Positions 26,849 through 35,439 of a stretch of 64,000 nucleotides of DNA are shown here, one piece after another. The stretch spans positions 1-64,000 of the forward strand of contig JABWAU010000004.1 in the NCBI GenBank assembly GCA_013360875.1. The letters run 5' to 3'. The stretch is from Anaerolineales bacterium (GTDB lineage: Bacteria > Chloroflexota > Anaerolineae > Anaerolineales > Villigracilaceae). How positions within the stretch are numbered: the first letter of the stretch is position 1; each line of letters begins with the position of its first letter. The position numbers were made by a program, and so were the translations under genes. Below the pieces are notes generated by a model. The model saw only the letters and a list, made by a program, of their open reading frames with translations, was not told the DNA's origin and did not search any database.

Positions 26849-27325
26849 ATGACGCTGACCGAAAACAAACCTTCCGGATTTTTGCGCGTCCTGTTTCGTT
26901 TGCCGATCTTCCTTTATCGGATGAATCTCGGTTTTTTACTCGGCGGCCGTTTTCTCATGCTCACGCATACGGGGCGCAAAAGCGGATTGCCGCGCCGGAC
27001 CGTCGTCGAGGTTGTGAGCAACGACGAAGCGGCAGGGACATATTACGTCGCCGCGGCGTGGCGCGAAAGATCAGACTGGTATTTGAACATCCTGAAGAAT
27101 CCGAGGGTCGAGGTTCAGGTGGGGAACAAGTCATTCGAAGCGGAGGCAGGTCGAACGTCCAGGGAGGAGGCGGGGCGCGTCTTGTGGGAGTATGCCCAAA
27201 AACATCCCATCGCCTTCCGTGAATTGACATTCATCATGCTGGGGGAACGCCTGCCGGCCGCGCGCGAGACCTGTCGGCGCATCGCCGAATCCGTTCCCGT
27301 AATTTCGCTTAAACCGATACAATAG
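26849..27325 (+). CDS. Ddn-type deazaflavin (F420) oxidoreductase family protein
   Basis: 158 residues. Split beta-barrel, nitroreductase-fold family that includes mycobacterial Ddn. Visible marks are LTHTGRKSGLPRRTVVEVV (about 38-56) and the AAWRERSDWYLNILKNPRVEVQVG block (about 69-92). Such proteins bind F420 or related flavins and reduce varied substrates. Whether this organism makes F420 cannot be told from the window. It lies 43 bases after the XRE regulator and five bases before a CYTH gene, so an operon is likely. Confidence 0.85.
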   Translation: MTLTENKPSGFLRVLFRLPIFLYRMNLGFLLGGRFLMLTHTGRKSGLPRRTVVEVVSNDEAAGTYYVAAAWRERSDWYLNILKNPRVEVQVGNKSFEAEAGRTSREEAGRVLWEYAQKHPIAFRELTFIMLGERLPAARETCRRIAESVPVISLKPIQ

Positions 27326-27329
27326 CCTC

Positions 27330-27851
27330 ATGCCAGCCAATATCGAGATCAAAGCCCGCGCGCAGGACTTCGACGGAATCAAAGCCCGCGCCGAAAAACT
27401 CAGCGATACGCCTGTGGAGGTCATCCCGCAGGTGGATGTTTTCTTCAACGTTCCGCAGGGACGTTTGAAACTGCGCCTCCTCGCGCCCGACCGCGGGCAG
27501 TTGATCTATTACACGCGTCCCGACCGGGAAGGACCGAAACGTTCGGACTATCACATCAGTTACACGTCCGATCCCGAAAGCCTCAAGCGCGTTCTGGAAC
27601 TCGCGTATGGGCTTCGCGGCGTCGTGAAGAAGACGCGTTACCTCTATCTTGTCGGGCAGACGCGCGTGCATTTGGACGACGTTCAGGGACTGGGTCAATT
27701 CATGGAACTGGAGGTCGTCCTGCGGGAGGGGCAGGGAGATGCCGAGGGGCAGGAAATTGCCGAGGGTCTGATGATCAGCCTCGGGGTGGAAAGAAGCGAC
27801 CTGCTGGAGGGGGCGTACATGGATCTGTTGGAAAAATCGTCGCAGGTCTAA
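27330..27851 (+). CDS. CYTH-domain protein (class IV adenylate cyclase/ThTPase type)
   Basis: 173 residues, one CYTH tunnel domain. The N-terminal EIKAR motif (about 5-9) is the CYTH signature EXEXK variant; paired basic and acidic strands follow (KLRLL, IYYTRPDREGPKRSDY, VHLDDVQGLGQFMELEVVL). Family members hydrolyse inorganic or thiamine triphosphate or make cAMP; the exact reaction is undecided. It starts five bases after the Ddn-like gene and ends shortly before a hairpin. Confidence 0.85.
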   Translation: MPANIEIKARAQDFDGIKARAEKLSDTPVEVIPQVDVFFNVPQGRLKLRLLAPDRGQLIYYTRPDREGPKRSDYHISYTSDPESLKRVLELAYGLRGVVKKTRYLYLVGQTRVHLDDVQGLGQFMELEVVLREGQGDAEGQEIAEGLMISLGVERSDLLEGAYMDLLEKSSQV

Positions 27852-27886
27852 AGTCGAAAACCGATCTTGGACCTTCGACTTTAGAC
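27846..27886 (+). repeat. Hairpin at end of CYTH gene
   Basis: GTCTAAAGTCGAA pairs with TTCGACTTTAGAC. It overlaps the CYTH stop codon and may serve as a terminator; similar CTTTGACTT/GGTC blocks occur in the repeat inserted in uvrA. Confidence 0.55.
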
Positions 27887-27965
27887 TCGAATAATCGTGG
27901 TAAAATTCGCCGCCGAGCGTTGTACCCTTCGCTCGAGAAAATCCTTGCCAGAAAGGGCTTGAACC

Positions 27966-28511
27966 ATGAAAGTAATGCTTGTCAGGGACGTTTACAAACT
28001 GGGGCGCGCGGGCGACATCAAAAAGGTCGCCGATGGCTACGGGCGCAACTACCTCATCCCGCAGGGATTGGCGGTGCTTGCCACCGCAGGCGCCCTCAAA
28101 CAGGTGGAGAAGATCCGCCAGCAGGCTGAGATCCGCCGCGCAGAACTCAACACGGAACTCAAAGGCTTGGCGGACCAGGTCAAAGACGTCGTGTTGACGT
28201 TTGCCGCGAGGGCGGGCGAAACCGGCAAACTCTACGGCTCCATCACCACACAGGACGTGGCGACCGCCTTGTCCGAAAAAACACGCTTCGAAGTCAAAAA
28301 ACATCAGATTGACATGCAGCCCATTCGCAACCTCGGCGAATACACCGCCCACGTCCGTCTCACGATGGACCTTGTTCCCGAAGTGAAGATCGTCGTCCAC
28401 CGCGAAGGCGAAACAGTTGAAACCGATGAAGCCGAAACCCTCGAAGAACCTGTTGAAGAAGCGCAGATCGAAGCGGCGGCGGCGGATTCGGCGGAAACAG
28501 CCGAAGCCTGA
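27966..28511 (+). CDS. rplI: 50S ribosomal protein L9
   Basis: 181 residues; the usual L9 is about 150. The N-terminal domain has the conserved MKVMLVRDVYKLGRAGDIKKVADGYGRNYLIP sequence features (reported here as separate parts: KLGRAGDIKKVADGYGRN, then LIPQGLA). A connecting helix and C-terminal domain (GKLYGSITTQDVA) follow. The last 35 residues form an acidic Glu/Ala-rich tail not found in most L9. L9 binds 23S rRNA and restrains frameshifting. Its gene neighbours here (CYTH, RodZ-like) are not the usual rpsF-ssb-rpsR. Confidence 0.96.
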   Translation: MKVMLVRDVYKLGRAGDIKKVADGYGRNYLIPQGLAVLATAGALKQVEKIRQQAEIRRAELNTELKGLADQVKDVVLTFAARAGETGKLYGSITTQDVATALSEKTRFEVKKHQIDMQPIRNLGEYTAHVRLTMDLVPEVKIVVHREGETVETDEAETLEEPVEEAQIEAAAADSAETAEA

Positions 28512-28583
28512 TCCACACCCCTCCGACCATGACATCACCAGTCCGTTCCCACTCGAGGGGCTGGTGATGTTTCGTTTTACGTG

Positions 28584-30233
28584 ATGCAAACCATCGGCCA
28601 GCGACTCAAAACCGCGCGCGAAGAAAAACAACTCACGCTCGATCAAGTCTTCGAAGCCACGCGCATTCGCGTTAACTATTTGCGCGCGCTGGAGGACGAC
28701 GATCTCTCCGTCATGCCTTCGCCCGTGCAGGCACGCGGTTATCTTCGCAACTACGCCGATTATCTTGGGTTGGACATTGACCGACTGCTCGAAGAAATGC
28801 GCGCCGCGCAGCAAACCGCCGGGGAGATCGTCGGACCCGCGGACCTCGCCGACCAGACCGCGCACGAACCTCCTCGAGAGGCTGTGACCGCGCCCGACGA
28901 AACGCCTCCTTCTCCGCCGACGGTTGATTCCGTCCGAGAGACCGAATCCCAGCCCGAGCCGCCTCCCGCCAAACCCAAACGCCGCGGACGCAAAAAAGCC
29001 GAAGCGGAACCGTCTCCCGTCATCGAGCCTTCACTGGAAGAGATCGAGAAACCCGTTTTGCAACCCGAACCCCTCGCGGCGGAGATTGCCGAATCCCAGC
29101 CGGAAGAACCTTCCCAGCCCGACGCCGGCGACACCCTTTGGCAAACGTGGTTGAACCGGCTGGATGCGGTCATCAACCGGAAAGCCGGGACGAAGGAAGA
29201 GGCGACCATTGAGTCGTCCGAAGCCGCCGCGCCGCCTGAAACCTCACAACCCGAAACGGACGCCGCGCAGCCGGAAGCGTCAGAGGTTGAACAGCCTCAA
29301 CATTCGGATGAAATATTCAAAGAGATCGGCGCCAAACTGCGGGAACGCCGCGAGACCCTGAGCCTGCATCTCGAGGAAGTGGAACGCAACACGCGCGTCA
29401 AGGCGCATTACCTCGAGGCGCTCGAACGCGGCGACATGAAGAGTCTGCCCTCCACTGTCCAGACACGCGGCATGTTGTCGAACTATGCCTCCTTCCTCGA
29501 CATGGACGTGGACGCCATCCTGCTCCGTTTTGCCGACGCGTTGCAGGCGCGGCATCGTGAGAAGAATCCGCAGCGTCCCGCGCGCAAACGGGGGGGACCG
29601 ATCCTTGCCAACATGCCCATCCTGCAAAACTTCATCGTGGGCGATATGATCTTCGGCATCGGCATTGCCGTACTGCTGGTTGGATTCATCATCTGGGGTA
29701 TCAACCGTGTGCTGACCCTGCAAAGCCTCGAAGAGATCCAGCCGACCGCGCCGTCCATTTCGGACGTCCTGCTGGCATCGCCGGACCCGTCTCTGTTCAC
29801 GGCGACCGCCACGTTACTGCCCGTTGAATCCTTTGAAGAAGAGGCGACGCCGACCATCATCGTCCCTACCTTGAACGTCAATGTCAGCGTGCAGGTCAAC
29901 CTGGTCGCGCTCGAACGGACGTACGTGCGCGTGATCGCGGATGGGGAGGTGGCGTTCGAGGGCAGGGTCATACCGGGGAACGCGTACCTGTTCGAGGGGG
30001 AGGACCAGGTGGAGGTCCTGGTGGGAAGCGGCGCCGCCATCCGCATCGCCTATAATGGGCGCGATCTCGGCTTGATGGGGATGTTCGGTCAGATCGTTCA
30101 TAACATCTACCGCGCCAACGAGATCATCACGCCGACGCCCCTGGCGACCGCGACGCCGACCAGCACCCTTCCGCCCTCGCCCATTCCTTCGCCGACGAAT
30201 ACGCCGACCCCATCGAGGACACCCACGCCGTAA
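28584..30233 (+). CDS. RodZ-like protein with two HTH domains
   Basis: About 549 residues. Two Cro/C1-like HTH_25 domains, at about 1-70 and 230-300 (both with the RxxxARExxxLxxxxVxxxTRI/V... RALE(R/D)xD layout), are joined by a long Pro/Glu-rich acidic linker. A membrane helix follows at about 352-374, then an external Thr/Pro linker, a RodZ C-terminal (DUF4115-like) domain at about 420-500, and a TPTPT tail. RodZ links MreB to the membrane in cell elongation; here the first HTH is duplicated. The start is ATG 28584; an in-frame GTG lies just before. Confidence 0.85.
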   Translation: MQTIGQRLKTAREEKQLTLDQVFEATRIRVNYLRALEDDDLSVMPSPVQARGYLRNYADYLGLDIDRLLEEMRAAQQTAGEIVGPADLADQTAHEPPREAVTAPDETPPSPPTVDSVRETESQPEPPPAKPKRRGRKKAEAEPSPVIEPSLEEIEKPVLQPEPLAAEIAESQPEEPSQPDAGDTLWQTWLNRLDAVINRKAGTKEEATIESSEAAAPPETSQPETDAAQPEASEVEQPQHSDEIFKEIGAKLRERRETLSLHLEEVERNTRVKAHYLEALERGDMKSLPSTVQTRGMLSNYASFLDMDVDAILLRFADALQARHREKNPQRPARKRGGPILANMPILQNFIVGDMIFGIGIAVLLVGFIIWGINRVLTLQSLEEIQPTAPSISDVLLASPDPSLFTATATLLPVESFEEEATPTIIVPTLNVNVSVQVNLVALERTYVRVIADGEVAFEGRVIPGNAYLFEGEDQVEVLVGSGAAIRIAYNGRDLGLMGMFGQIVHNIYRANEIITPTPLATATPTSTLPPSPIPSPTNTPTPSRTPTP

Positions 30234-30280
30234 GCATACCGTACCGCGACATTATGAAGTTTAACAAATAAATTCGGTCA

Positions 30281-30338
30281 TCGCGCAGTCGGCGTTCTCT
30301 TACGCCGACGGGCGCGTATGAGAACGCGCCCTACGCGA
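30281..30338. repeat. Double-hairpin repeat, family B
   Basis: TCGCGCAG and CTACGCGA flank two hairpins: TCGGCGT-TCTCTT-ACGCCGA and GGCGCGT-ATGAGA-ACGCGCC. It is the cleanest family B copy and lies between the RodZ-like gene and rimO. Confidence 0.75.
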
Positions 30339-30403
30339 GCATTACCGAAATATTTTCTGAAAGATCATCATGTCGCCTGTATCCTGGAAGGAAAAATTTA
30401 TCA

Positions 30404-31753
30404 GTGACCAAAAACACCTTTCATCTCGTTTCATTGGGTTGCGCCAAGAACACCGTCGATTCGGACTCGATGGCGCAACTGCTCCTCCGCGACGGTTATT
30501 GCGCGGTGGACGATCCCGCGCGCGCCAGCGTGTTGATCGTGAACACCTGCGGTTTCATCGGACCCGCGAAGGAAGAATCCATCAGCGTGTTGCGCGAACT
30601 GGCGGAGGGAAAGAAACAAAGCCAGATTCTGATCGCGGCGGGATGCCTGACCCAGCGCTACGGTTCGGAAGTGGCGCAGAGAGTCCCCGGCATTGACGGG
30701 GTTCTCGGCACGCGCCGCTGGATGGACATCGTCCAGGTAGTGCGCGAATTACGCCAGGCTCCGCATCCCGAGCCGCTGTATCACCTGCCTGAGGAAGCGA
30801 AGACCGTTGGAAGGGACGAACAGGATGCGATGCGCGTCTCGGTTGCAGGAGCGAGCGCGTATTTGAAGATTGCGGACGGCTGCCGCCGGCCGTGCGCGTT
30901 CTGCGCGATCCCTCTCATCAAGGGGACGGCTGTTTCGCGTCCGCTCGAGTCCATTTTGGAGGAGGCGCGCCGGTTGCGGGATATGGGCGTGCGCGAGTTG
31001 ATCCTCATCGCGCAGGATACGACGGATTACGGTCACGATCTGGGGATGAAGGACGGGCTGGCGATTCTGCTGGAACGATTGACCGCCTCCGTGCCGGACA
31101 TGGATTGGATCCGCGTCATGTACGCGTATCCCGGTTACGTGACGGATCGTCTCATTGACGTGATGGCTTCGAGCAGGCAGGTTCTGCCGTATCTCGATAT
31201 GCCGCTTCAACACGCGCATCCGAAGACGTTGTATCGCATGAGGCGGCCGTCGAATATTGACTGGGTGCATAAGACGCTTGGCAGGATGCGCGCGAAGATG
31301 GATAATCTGGCGATTCGCACCACGTTCATCGTCGGTTATCCCGGCGAGACGGATGAGGAATTTCAGGCGTTGATTGATTTCGTAAAGGAGATCCGTTTCG
31401 ACCGCGTGGGGGCTTTCCAGTTTTCGTTCGAGCCGGGGACGACGAGCGAGCCGCTTGGGGACCCGATCCCGGCGGAGGTGAAGCAGGCGCGCTACGATCA
31501 ATTGATGAAACTGCAGCAGGGCATTTCTTTGCAGATCAATCAATCTTATGTGGGCAGGACATTGGATGTTTTGGTCGAAGGGCGGGACAAGGGAATCGCC
31601 ATCGGGCGTTCGTACCGCGACGCGCCGGAAATTGACGGGCTGGTGTTCATCGAGGGCGAGGCGAGGATCGGGGATATCGTCCCGGTCCGCATTACGGGGG
31701 CGATGGCGTATGATTTGACCGGGGTCCCCGCGCCGGAGTTGATCGGGTTGTAA
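30404..31753 (+). CDS. rimO: Ribosomal protein S12 methylthiotransferase RimO
   Basis: 449 residues, radical-SAM methylthiotransferase that modifies the conserved Asp of S12. An N-terminal UPF0004 domain (LGCAKNTVDSDSM, CGFI and GCLTQRY supply its three cluster cysteines), a radical-SAM core with DGCRRPCAFCAIP (CxxxCxxC, about 155-165), and a C-terminal TRAM domain (about 375-445). The start is GTG 30404. The S12 gene itself is not in the window. Confidence 0.96.
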   Translation: MTKNTFHLVSLGCAKNTVDSDSMAQLLLRDGYCAVDDPARASVLIVNTCGFIGPAKEESISVLRELAEGKKQSQILIAAGCLTQRYGSEVAQRVPGIDGVLGTRRWMDIVQVVRELRQAPHPEPLYHLPEEAKTVGRDEQDAMRVSVAGASAYLKIADGCRRPCAFCAIPLIKGTAVSRPLESILEEARRLRDMGVRELILIAQDTTDYGHDLGMKDGLAILLERLTASVPDMDWIRVMYAYPGYVTDRLIDVMASSRQVLPYLDMPLQHAHPKTLYRMRRPSNIDWVHKTLGRMRAKMDNLAIRTTFIVGYPGETDEEFQALIDFVKEIRFDRVGAFQFSFEPGTTSEPLGDPIPAEVKQARYDQLMKLQQGISLQINQSYVGRTLDVLVEGRDKGIAIGRSYRDAPEIDGLVFIEGEARIGDIVPVRITGAMAYDLTGVPAPELIGL

Positions 31754-31763
31754 ACTCGACTGC

Positions 31764-31889
31764 AAAAAAACCGTGCGTGCGAACGTTCTCTGCCAAAAAC
31801 CTGCGCATCGGATGTTCTCTGTCAAAAAAAGACCGCGTAGCGGACGTTCTCTGTCAAAAAAAGACCGCGTAGCAGACGTTCTCTAACGT
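31764..31889. repeat. Tandem repeat, about 32 bp by four
   Basis: Four consecutive units of the type AAAAAAAGACCGCGTAGCGG followed by ACGTTCTCTGTC. The third and fourth are almost identical, the first two diverged. The GTTCTCT/GCGTAG words are shared with family B. No spacer-like unique sequences lie between units, so it is not CRISPR. Confidence 0.8.
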
Positions 31890-31950
31890 CCTGCGCAGGG
31901 TACGTAAAGATCGAAGACGAGGCAAAGGCGAGATAAATCTCGCGGTACAG

Positions 31951-31989
31951 GAAACAGCCGTCCCGTAGGAAGGAGGCGGCTGTTTCTTT
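31951..31989 (+). terminator. Probable terminator after rimO
   Basis: GAAACAGCCG pairs with CGGCTGTTTC across a 16-base loop and is followed by a short T-run. It lies between convergent rimO and the CopD-like gene. Confidence 0.55.
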
Positions 31990-32022
31990 CGTGGGACGCT
32001 AGGGAGAACGTCTGTCACGCGT

Positions 32023-32532
32023 TTATGAGGCGCGGGCAAATGCCGTCGCAAGCAGGATCAAAATCGAAAGTCCGAAGTTGATGCGGAGGAGTCTCGTCTC
32101 GCGTTTTTGCAGTTGGAGGATCTTCTCCTCGTCCGCCTTCTTTTTGTTCATCAGTGTCCTGCGGATGGCGGGGATGACCTCCCAGGTCTGGATGGCGCTG
32201 GCGACGACCATGAAGACGCCGAGGATGTGCTTGATGAGGAGCGCCAGCGACCATTGTGTGCTGACGGAGATGAAGCCGTCGTAATGCGGGTTGACGCTCA
32301 TCTGGAATAACCCCGTAATGAGCAGGAGACTCATGCAGAACCAGGCGATGGGTTCGAGCCGTTTTTGTATGGCTTCGATGAGCGCCAGGTGGTCAACGGG
32401 TTTGAGCGCGTTCTTGGCGGCCGGCAGGAAGAGGATGGAAGTCGCGGCGATGCTGCCGATCCACGCGACGGTGGCAAGCAGGTGAAGCCAGAAGGTTAGC
32501 GCGAGCGCCCAGGCGGGAGGATGAGCCAGCAT
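32023..32532 (-). CDS. CopD-like membrane protein
   Basis: 169 residues with four hydrophobic helices (about 10-32, 55-75, 85-110 and 145-165). The first helix carries WLHLLATVAWIGSI, typical of CopD/DUF2269-type proteins, in which intramembrane His residues may coordinate copper or heme. Its ATG at 32532 overlaps the stop of the preceding gene by one base, so the two are translationally coupled. The role is unknown. Confidence 0.75.
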   Translation of the reverse strand: MLAHPPAWALALTFWLHLLATVAWIGSIAATSILFLPAAKNALKPVDHLALIEAIQKRLEPIAWFCMSLLLITGLFQMSVNPHYDGFISVSTQWSLALLIKHILGVFMVVASAIQTWEVIPAIRRTLMNKKKADEEKILQLQKRETRLLRINFGLSILILLATAFARAS

Positions 32533-33590
32533 TATCCTCCGCCGGTATCTGTTGGAGGAGGCGTATCCGTTGGAGGCACAGCGGGGGTTTCCTCGGTCGG
32601 CGCTCCCAGTGTGGGCGTCGGCGTGGAGAGATCGGGCGTGGCGGTCGGCGGATAACAGGCGATGAATGCCTGTTCGTAATTCTGGCTTGCGAGTTGGTCC
32701 AATTGTCCGACGCGTTGCGCGTTCTCATACTGGGCGACCGCGTCGCAATATCTTTGTTGCCCGAAAAGTTCGTCGCCGTAGCGCATGGAGGCGAAGCGGA
32801 AACGATCCGAGGAGGTCATCGTACCGTCCCACAAACCGGGCCATCCGCTGTATACCTGCGAGAAGTAGGAGACGGTTTGTTCCCAGTTCAGTTCCCAGAA
32901 GGAGGCGCCCAACAGGTAGTATCGCGCGCCCTCGCGCACGCCGTTGGCGCTGACATCCAGGGTCCCAAAGCGTTCCGCCAGGGTCAGATAGTAGATGCCG
33001 CCCTCGAGGTTGCCCTGCTTCGTGATCAGATCGTATCCGTGATTACGCAGGGCGAAGTAATACATACCGTCCACCTGCGAGGTGTTGTAGTTCGGGTCGA
33101 GTTTACGCAACTGGTCGAGCGCGCCCAATGTGCCGGACCAATCCTGTGCGGCGATGAATTGTTGCGCGCGTGAGAAGGCGTCCTGCGCGCCGCTGAAATC
33201 TGGCGTGGACGTCAATGAAGGCGTCGCGGTGGGCGGGACGTAATTTGCCTGAAGGTTGATCTGTACGAGTACTTCGGTCAATTTATCCTGCGCGCCGGGA
33301 AAGGAGGGGTCCTTTTCGAGGATGAATTCCAGTCGTTGTTTCGCATTTTCATAACGCCCGAACTCGATGTCCACCAGCGCGTATTGATATTGTTCGCCAA
33401 GTTGTTGCGTCAGCCTGGAAGACTGCGTATCCCTGCGGATCGCCAGTCCCGATTGATAGCCCCCGAAAAGTCCCAATGCGAGCAGGACGATCAAGCCGAG
33501 CGCGTTGATGATGAAGACGCGTCCGCGTTTGCGTTTTGCGACGGGCGCGTTGGGTTGTGTGCTTTCAGAGCCGTTATTATCTTGAATCAT
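32532..33590 (-). CDS. Membrane-anchored TPR-like protein with Thr/Pro tail
   Basis: 352 residues. A basic cytoplasmic stub (VAKRKRGR, about 17-24), a single membrane helix (about 25-47), then an external helical region with TPR-like repeats (about 65-110, 140-180 and 255-310), a TPTATPSL linker, and a Thr/Pro-rich C-terminus ending in polyglycine. It is probably an extracytoplasmic scaffold. It lies 26 bases downstream of murJ on the same strand and overlaps the CopD-like gene by one base; an envelope role is possible but not shown. Confidence 0.72.
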   Translation of the reverse strand: MIQDNNGSESTQPNAPVAKRKRGRVFIINALGLIVLLALGLFGGYQSGLAIRRDTQSSRLTQQLGEQYQYALVDIEFGRYENAKQRLEFILEKDPSFPGAQDKLTEVLVQINLQANYVPPTATPSLTSTPDFSGAQDAFSRAQQFIAAQDWSGTLGALDQLRKLDPNYNTSQVDGMYYFALRNHGYDLITKQGNLEGGIYYLTLAERFGTLDVSANGVREGARYYLLGASFWELNWEQTVSYFSQVYSGWPGLWDGTMTSSDRFRFASMRYGDELFGQQRYCDAVAQYENAQRVGQLDQLASQNYEQAFIACYPPTATPDLSTPTPTLGAPTEETPAVPPTDTPPPTDTGGG

Positions 33591-33616
33591 GGGAGGTATT
33601 ATATCAGTCCTTATTT

Positions 33617-35122
33617 TTACAGTTTTAAGAGCAATTTAATTTCGGACCAGATGATGGGAAGACAGACCAGCCCGCCGACGATCATTCCCAGCAAGGCGGT
33701 CATCACTGCGGACCCGGGGACGATCACTGCCAACCCGTAGGCTGTCGCGCCTCCGAGCAGCGCGGCGACAACGCCTTTGCCGACCGCCCCCCACACGTCG
33801 AGACGCGCGTGCAGTCGCCTGCTCAGCCAGGTGAAAAGGATGATGGCTTCGATGAGCAGTGCGATCTCCGCAAAGGCAATGACCGGCGCGCCAATGTCAT
33901 CAAAGACGAGGACGCCCAGGATGGCGATCCCCAAAAAGATGGCAAGGCGCAGGAACACCGTATAGAGCGGAACCATCGGTTCTTTGCGCGCGTAGAACGA
34001 ACGCACCGCCACCTCGTGAATGACGTACCCCGTCAGTGTGAACAGGTACGCGCGTGTCGTCCACGTGAGCAGAGCGGTCATTGCCTCGTCGAACCCGAAG
34101 ACGGCGCGCACGAGCGGGTGGATGCCCGCCGTCATCACAGCCGCAATGGGCAAGGTAAGGGCGATCAAGATCCGAAGGGCGCGTTCTATCGTGGCGCGGA
34201 ATTCCGCCCACTCGCGGCGTGAAGCGAATTCGGAAAGTGTCGGGAGCATGGCGGTGGCGATCGCCGTTCCAAGAATCGTCTCAGGCACCTGCATGATCAT
34301 CCAGCCGAACGTCAGCGAGGTGACCGCGCCGACCTGGTCTAACCGCGAGGCGAGATTATCCCGCGCGATGAAGATGAATTGAATTCCCGCCATCGTGAAG
34401 AGACGCGGCGCCATCAGTTTCAGGGCTTCGGTCAATCCCGTGTCCCGGATGTCCAGCGAGGGCGTCCAGCGGAAACCGAATTTGACGAGCGCGGGAACTT
34501 GCACGAGCAGGTGCATCGCCGCGCCGAGGATCACGCCGTAGACCAAACCGTGAATGCCGAAGATCGGAACGAGAAAGACCGCTCCGAATATCTGCCCGAT
34601 GTTGTACATGCTGGGCGCGATGGCGGGCAGGACGAAGTGCTGATTCGCCTGAAGCGACGCCATCACCAGGCCGCTAATGGAGAAGATGACCGTGCCGATG
34701 AGATTCAAGCGCATCAACCCGGCGAGCAGTTGACGCTGTTCTTCGCCGAAGCCCGGCGCGATCCCGATCTCCGCGCTTACGATCTGGTCGGCAAAAATGG
34801 CGATCAGAATGGCAAGCGCGCCTGTCAACACAAAACCGAAATTTGCCACGCGGGAAAACAGATCCCATGCGGCGGCGCGGTCTTTGGTGGTGAGATACTC
34901 TGTCAACAAGGGGATGAACGCCATTGCCAGCGCGCCGCCGGAAATCAATGCGAACAACAGGTCGGGCAGGTTGTTGGCGGCGTTGAACGTATCCAGAAGA
35001 TGCACTTCATCGGCGTAGATGCGCGAAATGATGATCGTATGCGCGAAAGCAAAGACCTTGTTGATAAAAAAGAAGAACGCCACAATCAGGGAGTTACGGG
35101 CAAGAGGGGAAAGTTTGCTCAT
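33617..35122 (-). CDS. murJ: Lipid II flippase MurJ
   Basis: 501 residues, MviN/MurJ family with about 14 membrane helices. Conserved features are the N-terminal SLIVAFFFFINKVFAFAHTI segment, the LPDLLFALISGGALAMAFIPLL region and GIxGxxxG-like central motifs. MurJ moves lipid II to the outer face for peptidoglycan synthesis, so this organism likely has a peptidoglycan wall. ATG 35122 lies beside the heptamer tandem repeat, which takes the place of a normal leader, and no good ribosome binding site is visible. Confidence 0.92.
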   Translation of the reverse strand: MSKLSPLARNSLIVAFFFFINKVFAFAHTIIISRIYADEVHLLDTFNAANNLPDLLFALISGGALAMAFIPLLTEYLTTKDRAAAWDLFSRVANFGFVLTGALAILIAIFADQIVSAEIGIAPGFGEEQRQLLAGLMRLNLIGTVIFSISGLVMASLQANQHFVLPAIAPSMYNIGQIFGAVFLVPIFGIHGLVYGVILGAAMHLLVQVPALVKFGFRWTPSLDIRDTGLTEALKLMAPRLFTMAGIQFIFIARDNLASRLDQVGAVTSLTFGWMIMQVPETILGTAIATAMLPTLSEFASRREWAEFRATIERALRILIALTLPIAAVMTAGIHPLVRAVFGFDEAMTALLTWTTRAYLFTLTGYVIHEVAVRSFYARKEPMVPLYTVFLRLAIFLGIAILGVLVFDDIGAPVIAFAEIALLIEAIILFTWLSRRLHARLDVWGAVGKGVVAALLGGATAYGLAVIVPGSAVMTALLGMIVGGLVCLPIIWSEIKLLLKL

Positions 35123-35125
35123 GTG

Positions 35126-35166
35126 GCAGTGATCAGTGATCAGTGATCAGTGATCAGTGATCAGTG
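35126..35166. repeat. Heptamer tandem repeat (TGATCAG)
   Basis: About five to six copies of TGATCAG lie between murJ and the small zinc-ribbon gene. The repeat supplies the last codons and stop of the zinc-ribbon gene and occupies the ribosome-binding region of murJ, so copy-number changes could alter expression. Confidence 0.85.
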
Positions 35167-35336
35167 GGTGGGGTGGTTTCCACGCCGGGGAGTTTTTCGG
35201 CGAGAAGATGGATTTTGTGAATGAGGATCGGGAAGCATTGCGCGCAGATGTATTTCGCTTCGCCCTTGAAGGTCAGGTTCAAGAGAGGGATTTGCGCGTC
35301 GGTGCGGTCACAGTTCAGGCAGACGGGTTCGGTCAT
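35154..35336 (-). CDS. Small zinc-ribbon protein
   Basis: 60 residues with two Cys pairs, CLNC (about 6-9) and CAQC (about 31-34), suited to bind one zinc ion. The rest is short beta and one helix (FPILIHKIHLLAEKLPG). ATG 35336 has GGAG upstream; an earlier TTG is in frame. The stop codon is within the heptamer repeat. It is in tandem with murJ, possibly the same transcript. The function is unknown. Confidence 0.65.
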   Translation of the reverse strand: MTEPVCLNCDRTDAQIPLLNLTFKGEAKYICAQCFPILIHKIHLLAEKLPGVETTPPTDH

Positions 35337-35381
35337 GGGGCGCTCCAAAATGGGGGATAACGGGCGAAGTGTACCATAATG

Positions 35382-35418
35382 AAACGTCCCGAAACCTTGT
35401 TTGGTTCCGGGACGTTTG
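35382..35418 (-). terminator. Hairpin downstream of the SDR gene
   Basis: AAACGTCCCG and CGGGACGTTT pair around an AACC...GGTT extension. It lies just past the SDR stop on the minus strand; only a weak T-run follows. Confidence 0.55.
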
Positions 35419-35439
35419 CGAACGCTTTGAGGCGTTGGA

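Noticed and set aside
27309..28865. 518-residue antisense frame over the CYTH gene, rplI and the RodZ-like gene
   Set aside because: It covers three well-supported genes and its sequence is Phe/Arg/Asp-rich without motifs, as expected for a shadow.
31764..31889. Possible CRISPR array
   Set aside because: Units are directly adjacent with no unique spacers, and no cas genes are in the window.
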